A stretch of DNA of 57,105 bases from Cytophagales bacterium (GCA_013298985.1 JAAFJS010000008.1:1-57105), one strand, 5' to 3'. Positions 14,911-24,525 are shown, numbered from the stretch's first letter. The notes: generated by a model from the letters alone, not told the origin. Program-made: numbers and translations.

Positions 14911-15006
14911 ACTTCTTGCAAAAGTGTTTTTTATCAACCTCACTGTGCGACGGTCGCCCCAATCCCTCTCCTGCTGAGAGGTGAAATTGTTACTTTTGCA
15001 AGAAGT
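14911..15006. repeat. Inverted-repeat element, 15-bp outer arms
   Basis: ACTTCTTGCAAAAGT at 14911-14925 is the exact complement of 14992-15006, with 66 bases between. The interior contains a smaller CCTCTCCTGCTGAGAGG hairpin. The plan (perfect 15-bp outer arms and a GC-rich inner hairpin) matches the element at 1129-1234, although the arm sequence differs. The remaining 15007-15210 is AT-rich, with no gene seen. Confidence 0.7.
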
Positions 15007-15210
15007 CCAATTTCTTTAGAAGCCTCTTTTTTAGGTCTGAATAGCACAAAAAAACTTAAATTTTTTAGAAGTTCCAAACCTTTGCGTAAATTGCGTAGCT
15101 ATTGCTGACTATACTTTTACCTCCCTTTGCTAAACTACTAATCGCGTGTTATTATTATTTTTTAATTATCTAATTGATTTTCAAGTAGATTGATGACAAA
15201 TTATACGCAA

Positions 15211-17610
15211 ATGAAACAAACAATTCTTATTATTACATTTTGTTTTGCCTTTTCTAATAGTATTGTTTTTGCACAAAAAAACGTATCAAAGCCAGACACT
15301 GTTTATGCCAATATGGACAGGCTGGGCGTGGCAGAGGTGATTCAGGGCAGGGCTATGACAGAGGAGAAAGTTGTGGGCGCGAGCCGTTCGGTCAAGAAAT
15401 TAGAAGATTTGCCCATTACGGTCTATGTAGTTACGCAGGAGGACATCTTAAAAAACGGCTATACTACACTAACAGATGTACTAAAAATGGTGCCAGGCAT
15501 ACGCATTTCCAAGCCAGGAAGTGGGTTGTCTGGGGAAACTTTTTTGTTGCGCGGGCTGGAAGGCAATATTTACACCAAGATTTTGCTGAACAACCTGCCT
15601 ATCCAGCCCTCAGCAAGCAGCGCACTGGCAATTGGAGAGCAACTGCCCATCAGCCAAGTAGATAGAATAGAAATCATTTATGGACCCTCTTCCGCAGTAT
15701 ATGGGGCTGACGCAATGGCGGGCGTTATCAATATCATCACCAAAACTATGCAAAACTCGTCTTTTGCCCAAGTCAATGCTATTGCGGGCGAATACGGTTA
15801 TCGCCACGTCAATTTTATGGTGGGCGGTAAAACAGGTCGCGACAAAGATATAGTACAGTATAGCATCTACGGCAATCGAGGCACGCGCGCAGACCAAAAC
15901 ATCAAACAAGGCAATTACCAAAGAGTGTATAGCCCTTTACGTAATATTAACGAGTTTGAAAATCTGTCTGACGCACAACTGCTGCAAGCATCACAAGCAC
16001 CCCAATTCAGACGTTTCAAAAGCTTTATTGCCCAGCAAGTGCCTTATTATCAGCAAAGCCTTATCAGCCCTACCTTGAACGAACTGCCCCAAGAAAGCTA
16101 TTTGCTGGGGCTGAACCTCAAATACAGAGGTTTGCAAATTACCTATAATGAGATGTATCGCGCAGACCATTCGTCCATTGGGCGGCAGCCACTCTACTTT
16201 GGCTACCAAAATCCTGAAAATAAAATTGGCGAAAAAGTGCAAATGACGGCTTTAAACTATACCAATGTGTGGAATAAAGTAAATTTTACCACCAACCTGA
16301 TGTATTTGAGGGAAAGATATGATAAGCAATCGTCCTTCGCAACCAACTATAACAATGATGGAAAAAGCTATGTCTATCAAGCCTCAGATGACATCTTTGC
16401 AGAAACCGTCCTCAATTATAATTTGACAAAGAAAATGGAACTCACAGGCGGTCTATCCTACCGAGTTGCCAGTGCCTTGCCACTTACACGCGAGTTTTCA
16501 AGTCCTTTTAATCCTGCTGATTACCAGCCTTTTAGTAACAAAAAGCCCAAACCAGACCCACTCCTCGGAGATTTTGGGGTGAACCCATTAATGTTGAATA
16601 ATTTTGGGGCTTTTTTTCAGGCATATTACAGTTCCAAAAGGTGGAATTTAGTAGCAGGCTGGCGTTATGACCGCCCCTCTAATTATGCCTCTCAAGATTT
16701 TTCCCGAATTGCTTTAATGTATAAAATCACACCCAAAACGTCTGTGCGTGCCTCCTTTGGCTATGCCTTCAAAGCCCCCGCCCTGACGGTTTCTTATAAT
16801 TCCATTGCTTTTGGAGCAAATGAATTTGATACCCTTACACTAAAATACGTCAAACCCCTTGACTCTATTGCCTATCAGGTAGTTCCCAGCCCTAACTTAG
16901 CCCCCGAAGAATTAAGAGCAGCGGATTTTGGATTGCGGTATGCAATTAACCCAAATACATTCTTGGATATTTCAAGTTTCTTTAATACAGTGAGTAACTT
17001 AATTGTAGCACAGATAGATACCGTTGACCAAAAACAATACCCCAAAGCAGTAAGACAGTTAGTCAGAAGCTACAGAAATAGTAAAACAACCTCCTCTTTT
17101 TTATTTGGATTACAAGCAGTATTACGCGCCAAAAACTTGATTCCCGCTATTGGGCTAAGTACCAATTTTGCCTATACTTTCCAAGCAGGTTATGAGGTCT
17201 TAGATGTGGAGGGCAGTACGATTGATGATGTAGAAAGAGGCACTATCAATCAATACCGTCAAGTACCTTTCCACACCTTGCAGTGGGGAATTTCCTTTCA
17301 GCCTTTCAAAAAACTGTACTTGAATTTTGACAATGTGGCAATGAGTGGCTGGTATCGCAAATATATATCAACAGACATCAATATTGGGAATCTGGAAGAT
17401 TTACAAAAGGCTTTTATTAAAGGATATTATACCTTGGACATGACGGCGCGTTATTCTTTTAACAAAAATTTAAGTACATTCCTAAAAATCACCAACGCTT
17501 TTGATGCACAGTACGGTGGATTAAGTGCTACGGGGTTTGACATAGATTTGAAATATACGCCCCAGCTTGGGCGCAACGTGCAGGTAGGCGTTACGTTTAA
17601 GATTGATTAA
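15211..17610 (+). CDS. TonB-dependent outer-membrane receptor
   Basis: This is an 800-aa class TonB receptor. The signal peptide is MKQTILIITFCFAFSNSIVFA. ATG codons at 15193 and 15211 both fit; 15211 puts the signal peptide at the very N-terminus. The plug domain lies at about residues 45-180 (VTQEDILKNGYTTLTDVLKMVPGI, FLLRGLEG, DRIEIIYGPSSAVYGADAMAGVINI). A 22-strand type barrel follows to the terminal LGRNVQVGVTFKID. There is no SusD partner and no N-terminal carboxypeptidase-like domain. The ligand could be a siderophore, vitamin B12 or a peptide and is not decidable. The unknown gene at 17625 follows 14 bases later and may be cotranscribed. Confidence 0.93.
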   Translation: MKQTILIITFCFAFSNSIVFAQKNVSKPDTVYANMDRLGVAEVIQGRAMTEEKVVGASRSVKKLEDLPITVYVVTQEDILKNGYTTLTDVLKMVPGIRISKPGSGLSGETFLLRGLEGNIYTKILLNNLPIQPSASSALAIGEQLPISQVDRIEIIYGPSSAVYGADAMAGVINIITKTMQNSSFAQVNAIAGEYGYRHVNFMVGGKTGRDKDIVQYSIYGNRGTRADQNIKQGNYQRVYSPLRNINEFENLSDAQLLQASQAPQFRRFKSFIAQQVPYYQQSLISPTLNELPQESYLLGLNLKYRGLQITYNEMYRADHSSIGRQPLYFGYQNPENKIGEKVQMTALNYTNVWNKVNFTTNLMYLRERYDKQSSFATNYNNDGKSYVYQASDDIFAETVLNYNLTKKMELTGGLSYRVASALPLTREFSSPFNPADYQPFSNKKPKPDPLLGDFGVNPLMLNNFGAFFQAYYSSKRWNLVAGWRYDRPSNYASQDFSRIALMYKITPKTSVRASFGYAFKAPALTVSYNSIAFGANEFDTLTLKYVKPLDSIAYQVVPSPNLAPEELRAADFGLRYAINPNTFLDISSFFNTVSNLIVAQIDTVDQKQYPKAVRQLVRSYRNSKTTSSFLFGLQAVLRAKNLIPAIGLSTNFAYTFQAGYEVLDVEGSTIDDVERGTINQYRQVPFHTLQWGISFQPFKKLYLNFDNVAMSGWYRKYISTDINIGNLEDLQKAFIKGYYTLDMTARYSFNKNLSTFLKITNAFDAQYGGLSATGFDIDLKYTPQLGRNVQVGVTFKID

Positions 17611-17624
17611 AAACAACATTTTTG

Positions 17625-18350
17625 ATGCAAATAAATTACAATCAACCATCGCAATACGGCAAATTTGCCATTGAAAAAACAGAGGGAAGCGAAATTATTG
17701 GTTTATACATTGATGAACAAACACAACTGCTAATAGTAGAGGAACTTTTGGAGGCAAATAAGGGACAAAAATCAAACTCCATTTATTTGACTACCATCAA
17801 TCCTGCCACAGGGCAAATCATTCCAATAGCAGACCGAAAAAACTACATCAATTATGCTGAACAAGAAGAAATCAATGCCGAGCTTGGCTTAAAAAGAGTT
17901 TTCAGGCGCGAAACCAATCAGTTGAACGGTTTTGAATCAATTTACGAACAGCTTTACCGAGTGGGCGAGGAAGCTATCATCAGCCAATCCACTCGAATTG
18001 CTTTTTCCAAAGAGAAGATAAAAAATGGATTTGACAGCTATGAGCAAGGATTGGAATGGGCAAGACAAAAAGCCAAGTTTTGGCGCGAAGAATACCCCCA
18101 CAAAACGTTTGATGAAAAAGTAAGCTATTGGGCGAGCAGTTTTCACCGCCAAATGCGTTGGCAGGGCGAAAGCGATTATGATGAATACGCCATTTACTCG
18201 CCTCAGTTATACGCAGATTGCAAGCAGAAAGAACCTGAATTTGACAAAATCTGGAAGGAAGTTTTTATACGTTACTTTATTCCGTATGGCTGGGATACCG
18301 ATGAAATAGAGAAAAGAATGTATCACATCTTGTTTTCAGAAAGCAAATGA
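17625..18350 (+). CDS. Hypothetical protein downstream of TonB receptor
   Basis: This 241-aa soluble protein has no signal peptide. It starts at the ATG at 17625. It is rich in Tyr, Glu and Trp and reads as alpha/beta, with segments IGLYIDEQTQLLIVEELLE, SIYLTTINPATG and a C-terminal helical part WARQKAKFWREEYPHKTF. The family was not recognised. Its tight spacing to the receptor suggests one transcript, but nothing in the sequence shows a functional link. Confidence 0.75.
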   Translation: MQINYNQPSQYGKFAIEKTEGSEIIGLYIDEQTQLLIVEELLEANKGQKSNSIYLTTINPATGQIIPIADRKNYINYAEQEEINAELGLKRVFRRETNQLNGFESIYEQLYRVGEEAIISQSTRIAFSKEKIKNGFDSYEQGLEWARQKAKFWREEYPHKTFDEKVSYWASSFHRQMRWQGESDYDEYAIYSPQLYADCKQKEPEFDKIWKEVFIRYFIPYGWDTDEIEKRMYHILFSESK

Positions 18351-18507
18351 ATGAGTTTTTGAGATTTTATTTTGGGCTTATTGATTTTTTTGATGATTTT
18401 AGTTTTATTTGTATCGTCAAAATCGTATTTTTATAATTTTGGTTATAATTTTGTTTGTTGGCAATATGATTATATTATCAATTCATCATTTTTTGCAATA
18501 GATTTTT

Positions 18508-18912
18508 ATGAAAAAAACAGTGTTTTTTATATTATCAATTTTATCAGTCAGTATTTTGTTTTCTTTTTCTTTCCAAGACGACTTGGCGGCAAGCATCAAG
18601 AAGGGTAGCAACATCTATGCCTCTAACTGTATAGCCTGCCACATGGAAAGTGGCGAGGGTATGGCGGGCGTTTTCCCTCCACTCAAAGGCTCTGATTACC
18701 TGAAAGACAAGAAGAAAATTATCGCAGCAATGCTCAATGGGCTGCAGGGAGAGATTACAGTCAATGGTAAAAAATATAATAATGCAATGCCCGCTTCTGG
18801 GCTGAACAACAAGGAGATAGCCGACGTACTAACCTATGTAAACAATACGTGGGGAAACAAAGGCGCACGCATCACCGAACAAGAAGTGGCAGCACAGCGA
18901 AAGAAAAAATAA
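18508..18912 (+). CDS. Secreted cytochrome c
   Basis: This class I mono-heme cytochrome c of 134 aa has a signal peptide of about 22 residues. The heme motif is C41-IAC44-H45, and the likely axial methionine is M94 in NNAMPASG. The ITVNGKKYNNAMP block and LTYVNNTWGN end are shared with the lipoprotein cytochrome at 24788, so the two are paralogues. It acts in periplasmic electron transfer. The SiaC-like gene follows after 19 bases, possibly on one transcript. Confidence 0.93.
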   Translation: MKKTVFFILSILSVSILFSFSFQDDLAASIKKGSNIYASNCIACHMESGEGMAGVFPPLKGSDYLKDKKKIIAAMLNGLQGEITVNGKKYNNAMPASGLNNKEIADVLTYVNNTWGNKGARITEQEVAAQRKKK

Positions 18913-18931
18913 CTTATCGAAGTATATCAAT

Positions 18932-19327
18932 ATGTCATTAGTACAAGAAGTAATTAAGGTAGTACCTACACGCGACACACCCGAAGTACATTTTAATTCT
19001 CTGACAGGTGTGCTGAGAATCAAAGGTCGTTGCTATCCATCAGATGTAAAAAAATTTTTTGAACCACTGCTTGCTTGGGTAAAAGACTATGTAGAAAACC
19101 CTAAGTCTGAGCAGACTGCTGTGCATATAGACCTCGAATACTTTAACACTACTTCTGGGAAATTGCTACTAAATCTATTTGAGATGCTGAAATCTCTTTA
19201 TAAAAATGGGCATAATGTAAGTGTAAAGTGGTATGAATGGGAATCGGACGAGGAGAAAGATGATGATTATTCTTTTTTAGATGAGTTTGAGGGGGAATAT
19301 CCTTTTGTAGAAGTAATTTACAGATAA
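18932..19327 (+). CDS. SiaC-like (DUF1987) regulator
   Basis: This 131-aa protein has the DUF1987/SiaC pattern: a beta strand RIKGRCYPSDVKKFFEPLLAWVKDYV, then VHIDLEYFNTTSGKLLLNLFEMLKSL. In the known family the Thr/Ser cluster (here T73-T74-S75 after YFN) is the phosphorylation site read by a kinase (SiaB) and a PP2C phosphatase (SiaA). These control a diguanylate cyclase or similar output. No kinase partner is adjacent. A TPR-SpoIIE phosphatase at 35206 could in principle act on it; that link is inference only. Confidence 0.85.
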   Translation: MSLVQEVIKVVPTRDTPEVHFNSLTGVLRIKGRCYPSDVKKFFEPLLAWVKDYVENPKSEQTAVHIDLEYFNTTSGKLLLNLFEMLKSLYKNGHNVSVKWYEWESDEEKDDDYSFLDEFEGEYPFVEVIYR

Positions 19328-19372
19328 AATTTAGGTATTAAAACAACAAATTTACGCTACTAACCTATACTA

Positions 19373-20908
19373 ATGAAGGATACTCTTTTTAATAAGACGC
19401 TACAAGGGCTTCAATGGACTACAATTGCTACTGTGCTGGGCATATTGATTCAAGTGGGCTACATGGCGGTCATTTCGCGTTTGTTGGACAAAGAAGATTT
19501 TGGGCTGGTAGCCTTAGCAAATACGGTTGTTAATTTTAGTTATTTTTTTGCTACCTTGGGTTTAGGACAGGCGCTGGTACAAAAAGAACATCTTTCCAAA
19601 GAAGACATCAGGGCAATTTTTACCCTTAGTTTGTGCTTAGGGAGTTTCTTTTTTGCCTTGATTTGGATATTATCTCCGTACGCGATTGCTTATCTGTATC
19701 CAAACTCAGAAATAGAAAAACTTACCACCATTGCTCGCTATTTTGGAATTACCATTTTTTTAAGTTCAGCGGGTATGACTTCGGGTGCAATGATGAAGCG
19801 GAATTTTGATTTCAAACGTAGCTCTATCATTAGTGTAGTCCTTACCATTTTCCAATGTGTTTTGGTAATCACTTTGGCTTATCAAGACTTTGGTGTTTGG
19901 AGCTTGGTCATAGGGACAGTGCTGCACAGCATCTTCAGCTTTACAGCTGTTTATTCCCTCAATCCTCATTCCATTATCCCTCTTTTCAGTTTCAAAGCCT
20001 TCAAACCATTTTTCTCTTATGGCACTAACTTGTCATTAAACAGCATCATAGAATACATAAACCAGACCATGGACCAATTTCTGATTGGACGTTTCTACGG
20101 TGATGCCAAAGTGGGACTTTACACGCGCGTAACCTTGCTTTTTTACCTGCCCAGCTACCATTTGACGACTACTGTTACGCGGGTATTATTCCCTGCCATT
20201 AGTCGTATGCAAAACGACAAAGCCAAAATGCGCGACAATTTTCTGCGTACCATCTTGTTTCTAAGTTTGATAATTGTACCATTTGCAGGCGGGATAGCAG
20301 TAGCGGCAGAAGGGCTGATAACGATTTCTTTGGGAGGTTCATGGGTCGAGGGCGCACCTATATTGCGCTTGTATGGGTTTGCAAGTGTACTAAATATGAT
20401 AACTATGCAGTCAGGCGTAATTTGTGATGCCACAGCCTACCTGCGCCCCAAATTTATTTTGAACATTCTTTACTTTTTTGTAGTTTCTTCTCTTTTTTAC
20501 TTATTCAGAGATTTTGGCTTGGTAGGGCTGGCAGGCGCATTGGTCATTGCAGAACTTATTCGCAATATCGCCTATACGGTGCTGATGAGAAAAGTGCTTG
20601 AACTTTCATACCGAACCTATTACCTCAACTTGGTTCCCTCCCTCATTGTAGGGGCGTTGGTATCTGGTGCTATTTATTGCGTTACAATTATTTCAAATTA
20701 TTTTGGACTTAATTATATCCTCTTATTTATTTTTCAAGCACTTACAGGCATGATTTCACTGCCTCTTGCCATCTTGTTTTTGCCCTTGCCTTCGGTAAGA
20801 AAAGAAATAAAATGGTTTTTAGAAAAACTATTAGATAGGTTTACACACCCCAAAATAGTCAGAGGAATTAATGGGTACATCAATTTTTTGGAAAAAAAAC
20901 AGGCATAG
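19373..20908 (+). CDS. Polysaccharide flippase (Wzx/WzxC-like)
   Basis: This 511-aa integral membrane protein of the MOP superfamily has about 12-14 helices. The family start WTTIATVLGILIQVGYMAVISRLLDKEDFGLVALANT is clear, and YTRVTLLFYLPSYHLTTTVTRVLFPAISRMQ is the conserved middle block. Such proteins move lipid-linked sugar units across the inner membrane. It is the first gene of a run of four (flippase, GT9, HldE, GmhA) with gaps of 14, 39 and 30 bases, ending in a strong terminator, so a surface-glycan operon is very likely. Confidence 0.92.
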   Translation: MKDTLFNKTLQGLQWTTIATVLGILIQVGYMAVISRLLDKEDFGLVALANTVVNFSYFFATLGLGQALVQKEHLSKEDIRAIFTLSLCLGSFFFALIWILSPYAIAYLYPNSEIEKLTTIARYFGITIFLSSAGMTSGAMMKRNFDFKRSSIISVVLTIFQCVLVITLAYQDFGVWSLVIGTVLHSIFSFTAVYSLNPHSIIPLFSFKAFKPFFSYGTNLSLNSIIEYINQTMDQFLIGRFYGDAKVGLYTRVTLLFYLPSYHLTTTVTRVLFPAISRMQNDKAKMRDNFLRTILFLSLIIVPFAGGIAVAAEGLITISLGGSWVEGAPILRLYGFASVLNMITMQSGVICDATAYLRPKFILNILYFFVVSSLFYLFRDFGLVGLAGALVIAELIRNIAYTVLMRKVLELSYRTYYLNLVPSLIVGALVSGAIYCVTIISNYFGLNYILLFIFQALTGMISLPLAILFLPLPSVRKEIKWFLEKLLDRFTHPKIVRGINGYINFLEKKQA

Positions 20909-20922
20909 TTTGAAAAATTGAC

Positions 20923-22149
20923 ATGATAAAAAATTTACAATACATCACACAAAATTGGTGGTGGGAACGCAACTGGACACAAAGGATTATATTTCCTATG
21001 GTGGACTTGATACTTAAATGGTTATGGAAAAGTAGAGAAATAGCACCTAAAACGATATTGATTGTCCGCTTAGATGCCATTGGTGATTACGTGCTGTTCA
21101 GAAACTTTTTGGCACTCATCAAGCAAAGTCCTCAATTTGCAGATTACCGCGTTACCTTTTGCGGAAATACGCTGTGGAAGCCTTTATCAGAAACCTTTGA
21201 CAAGACGTGGGTCGACGAGTTCGTCTGGTTAGACACCTATAAGTTTCTGGGCAAAGCCTCTTACCGCTTCCATGCCTTGAAAACACTCTCTACCACAGGC
21301 TATGAAGTGATTTTGAACCCTACCTCCGCAAGGGCTTTTCTCAGAGAAGACGCGATAGTACGGATTATAAAGGCAACGCAGAAAATAGGCTCGCAAACTC
21401 GGATTTGGGAAAATATGCTCCCACGCCAAAAAGAAATTGCAGACAAATATTACACTCGCCTCGTCCACGTCAAAGACCACAATCAGTTTGAGTTTTTTAT
21501 CAATCAAGCCTTTTTCCAAAATTTATTGCAATTAGAAGACTCCAAACTCATTCCTAAAACGTCTTTTCCGCTTACTAACCAAGCCACCAGTAACGCGCTG
21601 CCTAACGCGTATGCCGTAGTTGCCCCAGGAGCTAATGCCGCATTCAGACGTTGGAGTAACCAATATTTCGCCCAAGTAGCCGATTTTCTCTATGAAAATT
21701 ACAAACTCCAAAGCGTGATTGTGGGGAGCAAAAGCGACAAAAAACTGGCAGATGAAATCATAGCCGCTTCTCGTTACCCCAATGCCTTACTTGACTTGAC
21801 AGGAAAAACCTCACTGGTCGAGATGGTAAGCCTGCTGGGTAGGGCTAATATCCTGATAGCCAATGAATCAGGCGCAACACACATTGCCGTTGCGACCAAT
21901 ACTCCCGTTGTTTGCATTTCCAATGGCAACCATTTTGGCAGGTTCAATCCCTATCCAAAGGCAATTACTGAGCTTTGCCAAACCGTTTATCCACAAGAAA
22001 TCAAGACGCTATGGGAAAATAGAGAACAACTCATCAAGCAATATGCCAATGGCTCGGCACTGAATATCAATAGCGTCAGCCCAGAAGAAGTGATAGAAGA
22101 TGTAAAAAAACTAATGGAAAAAACCAACCTATTAGAAAAACAAAATTAA
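20923..22149 (+). CDS. Glycosyltransferase family 9 (heptosyltransferase-like)
   Basis: This 408-aa GT-B enzyme has an N-terminal segment ILIVRLDAIGDYVLFRNFLAL, typical of ADP-heptose:LPS heptosyltransferases. The C-terminal nucleotide-sugar block has AVVAPGANAAFRRWSNQYFAQVADFL, LTGKTSLVEMVSLLGRANILIANESGATHIAVA and TPVVCISNGNHFGRF. The conserved D/E-x-G(A/P)-x-H site is present as ESGATH. With HldE and GmhA downstream, transfer of heptose into a lipid A core or other glycan is the most coherent role. Confidence 0.9.
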   Translation: MIKNLQYITQNWWWERNWTQRIIFPMVDLILKWLWKSREIAPKTILIVRLDAIGDYVLFRNFLALIKQSPQFADYRVTFCGNTLWKPLSETFDKTWVDEFVWLDTYKFLGKASYRFHALKTLSTTGYEVILNPTSARAFLREDAIVRIIKATQKIGSQTRIWENMLPRQKEIADKYYTRLVHVKDHNQFEFFINQAFFQNLLQLEDSKLIPKTSFPLTNQATSNALPNAYAVVAPGANAAFRRWSNQYFAQVADFLYENYKLQSVIVGSKSDKKLADEIIAASRYPNALLDLTGKTSLVEMVSLLGRANILIANESGATHIAVATNTPVVCISNGNHFGRFNPYPKAITELCQTVYPQEIKTLWENREQLIKQYANGSALNINSVSPEEVIEDVKKLMEKTNLLEKQN

Positions 22150-22188
22150 TTTTTTATCTTGCGTATCTAATTTTCAATCTAAAATTTT

Positions 22189-23625
22189 ATGATGAAACTT
22201 TCGTTTAGCAATCTATCTCCAAAAGTATTAGTCGTTGGTGATTTGATGATAGACCATTATTTATGGGGCAGCTGTTCGCGCATCTCCCCCGAAGCACCCG
22301 TACAAGTGATTGATATTCAGCGAGAAACCGCAGTTCTTGGCGGCGCAGGAAATGTAGTCAATAACCTACTTGCCTTTGGTGCAAGTGTAGATGTAGGTAG
22401 CGTGATAGGGCAAGACGAGGTGGGCATGGAGCTAAGGCAAATGCTCAGAAAAGCAGGTGCAGGCACTACGCTACTCCATACCCAAGAAAACAGAAAAACC
22501 AGCAAAAAAAGTAGAATCATTGCCTCCAACCAGCAAGTAGTACGCTATGACAAAGAATCCAAAGAAGACATTACCAAAGAAAGCGAAATGCAACTTTTGG
22601 AAAAAATCTCTGATGTAATTGCTGATTACGAACTCGTTTTCCTCTCTGACTACAACAAAGGAGTGCTTACGCCCACACTCACGCAAGGCATCATCAAGAT
22701 GGCTAACCAATACAAAATCAAGGTGTTGATAGACCCAAAAGGCACAGATTATGCCAAATACGCAGGCGCATATTTACTCACCCCCAACAAAAAAGAAGCA
22801 AGTCTTGCCGCCAAAATAGACATCAAAGACGATGCCTCTCTGGAAAGGGCTGGCTTTGCTCTCAAAACGCAGTGCAACCTTACCTATTCCCTCATCACAC
22901 TTTCTGAGGAAGGCATTGCACTGTTTGACGATAAGCAAATGCACAAAATTCCCACGAAGGCAAAAGCCGTTTATGACGTTACAGGCGCAGGCGATACCGT
23001 TTTAGCCAGTTTGGGTTTTGCCATTGCCAACGGATTAGACATGGACGAAGCCTGTAACTTTGCCAACTATGCCGCCGCCGTTGTCATCAGCAAAGTGGGT
23101 AGCGCTACTACTACATTAAGCGAAATTGAAGAATATATTGCCTCGTATAGCACTGATTTTGACAATGATGCCTCCCTCAAAACACGTGAGGAAATGGCGC
23201 ACACTGCCGAAGATTTGAGGAAACGCAAGAAAAAAATCGTTTTCACCAATGGCGTTTTTGATGTACTTCACTTGGGTCATGTCAAATATCTGGAAACTGC
23301 AAAAAGTTTTGGCGACATTCTCATAGTGGGGGTAAATGCAGACGCTTCGGTCAGGCGACTCAAAGGCGAAGAACGCCCTATCAATCCCGAATATGACCGC
23401 GCATACCTCTTGGCTTCATTAAATTCGGTGGACTATGTTGTTATTTTTGAGGAAGATACGCCGTATGAACTCATCAAAGCCTTGAAGCCCGAAATATTGG
23501 TCAAAGGTGGTGATTACGAAGGCAAGGTCGTGGTAGGAAGTGATTTGGTCGACGAGGTCAGGTTAGTAACCTTTGTGGAAGGCAAAAGCTCTACCAATAT
23601 CATCAATAAAATCAAGGCAAAATAA
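22189..23625 (+). CDS. hldE: Bifunctional heptose kinase / ADP-heptose synthase HldE
   Basis: This 478-aa fusion performs two steps of ADP-L-glycero-D-manno-heptose synthesis. The N-terminal PfkB-type kinase (about 1-320) phosphorylates heptose-7-phosphate at O1. It shows VVGDLMIDHYLWG, GGAGNVVNNL and the anion hole DVTGAGDT at 263-270. The C-terminal nucleotidyltransferase (about 347-478) has FTNGVFDVLHLGH, with the catalytic H361-L-G-H364, and the KGGDYEGK block. Length and order match E. coli-type HldE. It sits between a GT9 enzyme and GmhA. GmhB and HldD, needed to complete the pathway, are not in the window. Confidence 0.97.
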   Translation: MMKLSFSNLSPKVLVVGDLMIDHYLWGSCSRISPEAPVQVIDIQRETAVLGGAGNVVNNLLAFGASVDVGSVIGQDEVGMELRQMLRKAGAGTTLLHTQENRKTSKKSRIIASNQQVVRYDKESKEDITKESEMQLLEKISDVIADYELVFLSDYNKGVLTPTLTQGIIKMANQYKIKVLIDPKGTDYAKYAGAYLLTPNKKEASLAAKIDIKDDASLERAGFALKTQCNLTYSLITLSEEGIALFDDKQMHKIPTKAKAVYDVTGAGDTVLASLGFAIANGLDMDEACNFANYAAAVVISKVGSATTTLSEIEEYIASYSTDFDNDASLKTREEMAHTAEDLRKRKKKIVFTNGVFDVLHLGHVKYLETAKSFGDILIVGVNADASVRRLKGEERPINPEYDRAYLLASLNSVDYVVIFEEDTPYELIKALKPEILVKGGDYEGKVVVGSDLVDEVRLVTFVEGKSSTNIINKIKAK

Positions 23626-23655
23626 CCAAAACAACGAACATAAAACGGAAAAAAC

Positions 23656-24222
23656 ATGAAAACAATGATTTTGAGTGAATTACAGTCCCACAAAGACGTA
23701 ATTCAAAAAGTAATAGATGGCTTGCAAGACGACATTTTGAAAGCCTCTGAAATGGCGGTGGCTGCCCTGAAAAGAGGTAATAAAATTTTGCTTTTTGGCA
23801 ATGGTGGCAGTGCAGGTGATGCCCAGCACATTGCCGCAGAGCTGACTGGTCGCTACAAAACCGAACGCAAAGGGCTTCCTGGCATTGCGCTTACCACAGA
23901 TACGTCTGCGCTCACTGCCATAGGCAATGACTTTGGCTATCAACGCGTTTTTGAAAGACAGGTAGAGGCTCTGGCGGTCAAAGGCGATTTACTCATTGGG
24001 ATATCGACAAGCGGAAATAGTCCTAATGTGATGAGTGCCTTGAAGTTAGGCAAAGAAATGGGCTGTGTAACGCTGGGCATGAGTGGCAGAGGTGGTGGAA
24101 AAATGACAGAATTTTGTGATTTGAACTTGGTCGTACCCTCAGATGATACGCCTCGTATCCAAGAAATGCACATTCTAATAGGGCATACTATCTGCCAAGC
24201 CATAGATAATGAACTTTCTTAA
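23656..24222 (+). CDS. gmhA: Sedoheptulose-7-phosphate isomerase GmhA
   Basis: This 188-aa SIS-domain enzyme converts sedoheptulose-7-phosphate to heptose-7-phosphate, the substrate of HldE. The family landmarks are [69 protein letters not shown] and the C-terminal [18 protein letters not shown], with the Glu/His that take part in catalysis and zinc binding. It is the last gene of the glycan operon and is followed by a long-stem terminator. Confidence 0.96.
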   Translation: MKTMILSELQSHKDVIQKVIDGLQDDILKASEMAVAALKRGNKILLFGNGGSAGDAQHIAAELTGRYKTERKGLPGIALTTDTSALTAIGNDFGYQRVFERQVEALAVKGDLLIGISTSGNSPNVMSALKLGKEMGCVTLGMSGRGGGKMTEFCDLNLVVPSDDTPRIQEMHILIGHTICQAIDNELS

Positions 24223-24228
24223 ACAAAA

Positions 24229-24263
24229 AAAGATGACATCTTAACTGCTAAGATGTCATCTTT
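24229..24263. terminator. Bidirectional terminator after gmhA
   Basis: The 15-bp stem is perfect (AAAGATGACATCTTA and complement) around the loop ACTGC. T runs follow on the plus strand and A runs precede. It serves gmhA and the convergent Hc1-like gene. Confidence 0.9.
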
Positions 24264-24270
24264 TTGTTTT

Positions 24271-24525
24271 TTACTTTTTCTTTTTTGCAGGAGCCGCTTT
24301 CTCCTTTGCAGGTGCTTTGGCAGGCGTAGCAGGTGCTGCTTTTGCCTCTTCCTTATTTTTCTCCTCTTGAACGTGTAACCTAACGCTTTGTGCCAAAGTC
24401 TTTAAATCCAGCATACCTTTACGCACGCGTGTACCAGCCGCCTTGTTACCTTGTTCGTAGAATTTCTTAAAATCGCCTTCCAGAGAGGCAACTAAGTCTT
24501 TAATTTCATCAAATCTGTTCGCCAT
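24271..24525 (-). CDS. Histone H1-like (Hc1-type) protein
   Basis: This 84-aa basic protein has an N-terminal helix (NRFDEIKDLVASLEGDFKKF), followed by GTRVRKGMLDLKTLAQSVRLHVQEEKN. The tail is rich in Ala, Lys and Pro and ends KKKK. This is the layout of Bacteroidota Hc1-family nucleoid proteins, which bind and compact DNA through the tail. An upstream hairpin (24581-24606) may belong to its regulatory region. Confidence 0.9.
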   Translation of the reverse strand: MANRFDEIKDLVASLEGDFKKFYEQGNKAAGTRVRKGMLDLKTLAQSVRLHVQEEKNKEEAKAAPATPAKAPAKEKAAPAKKKK

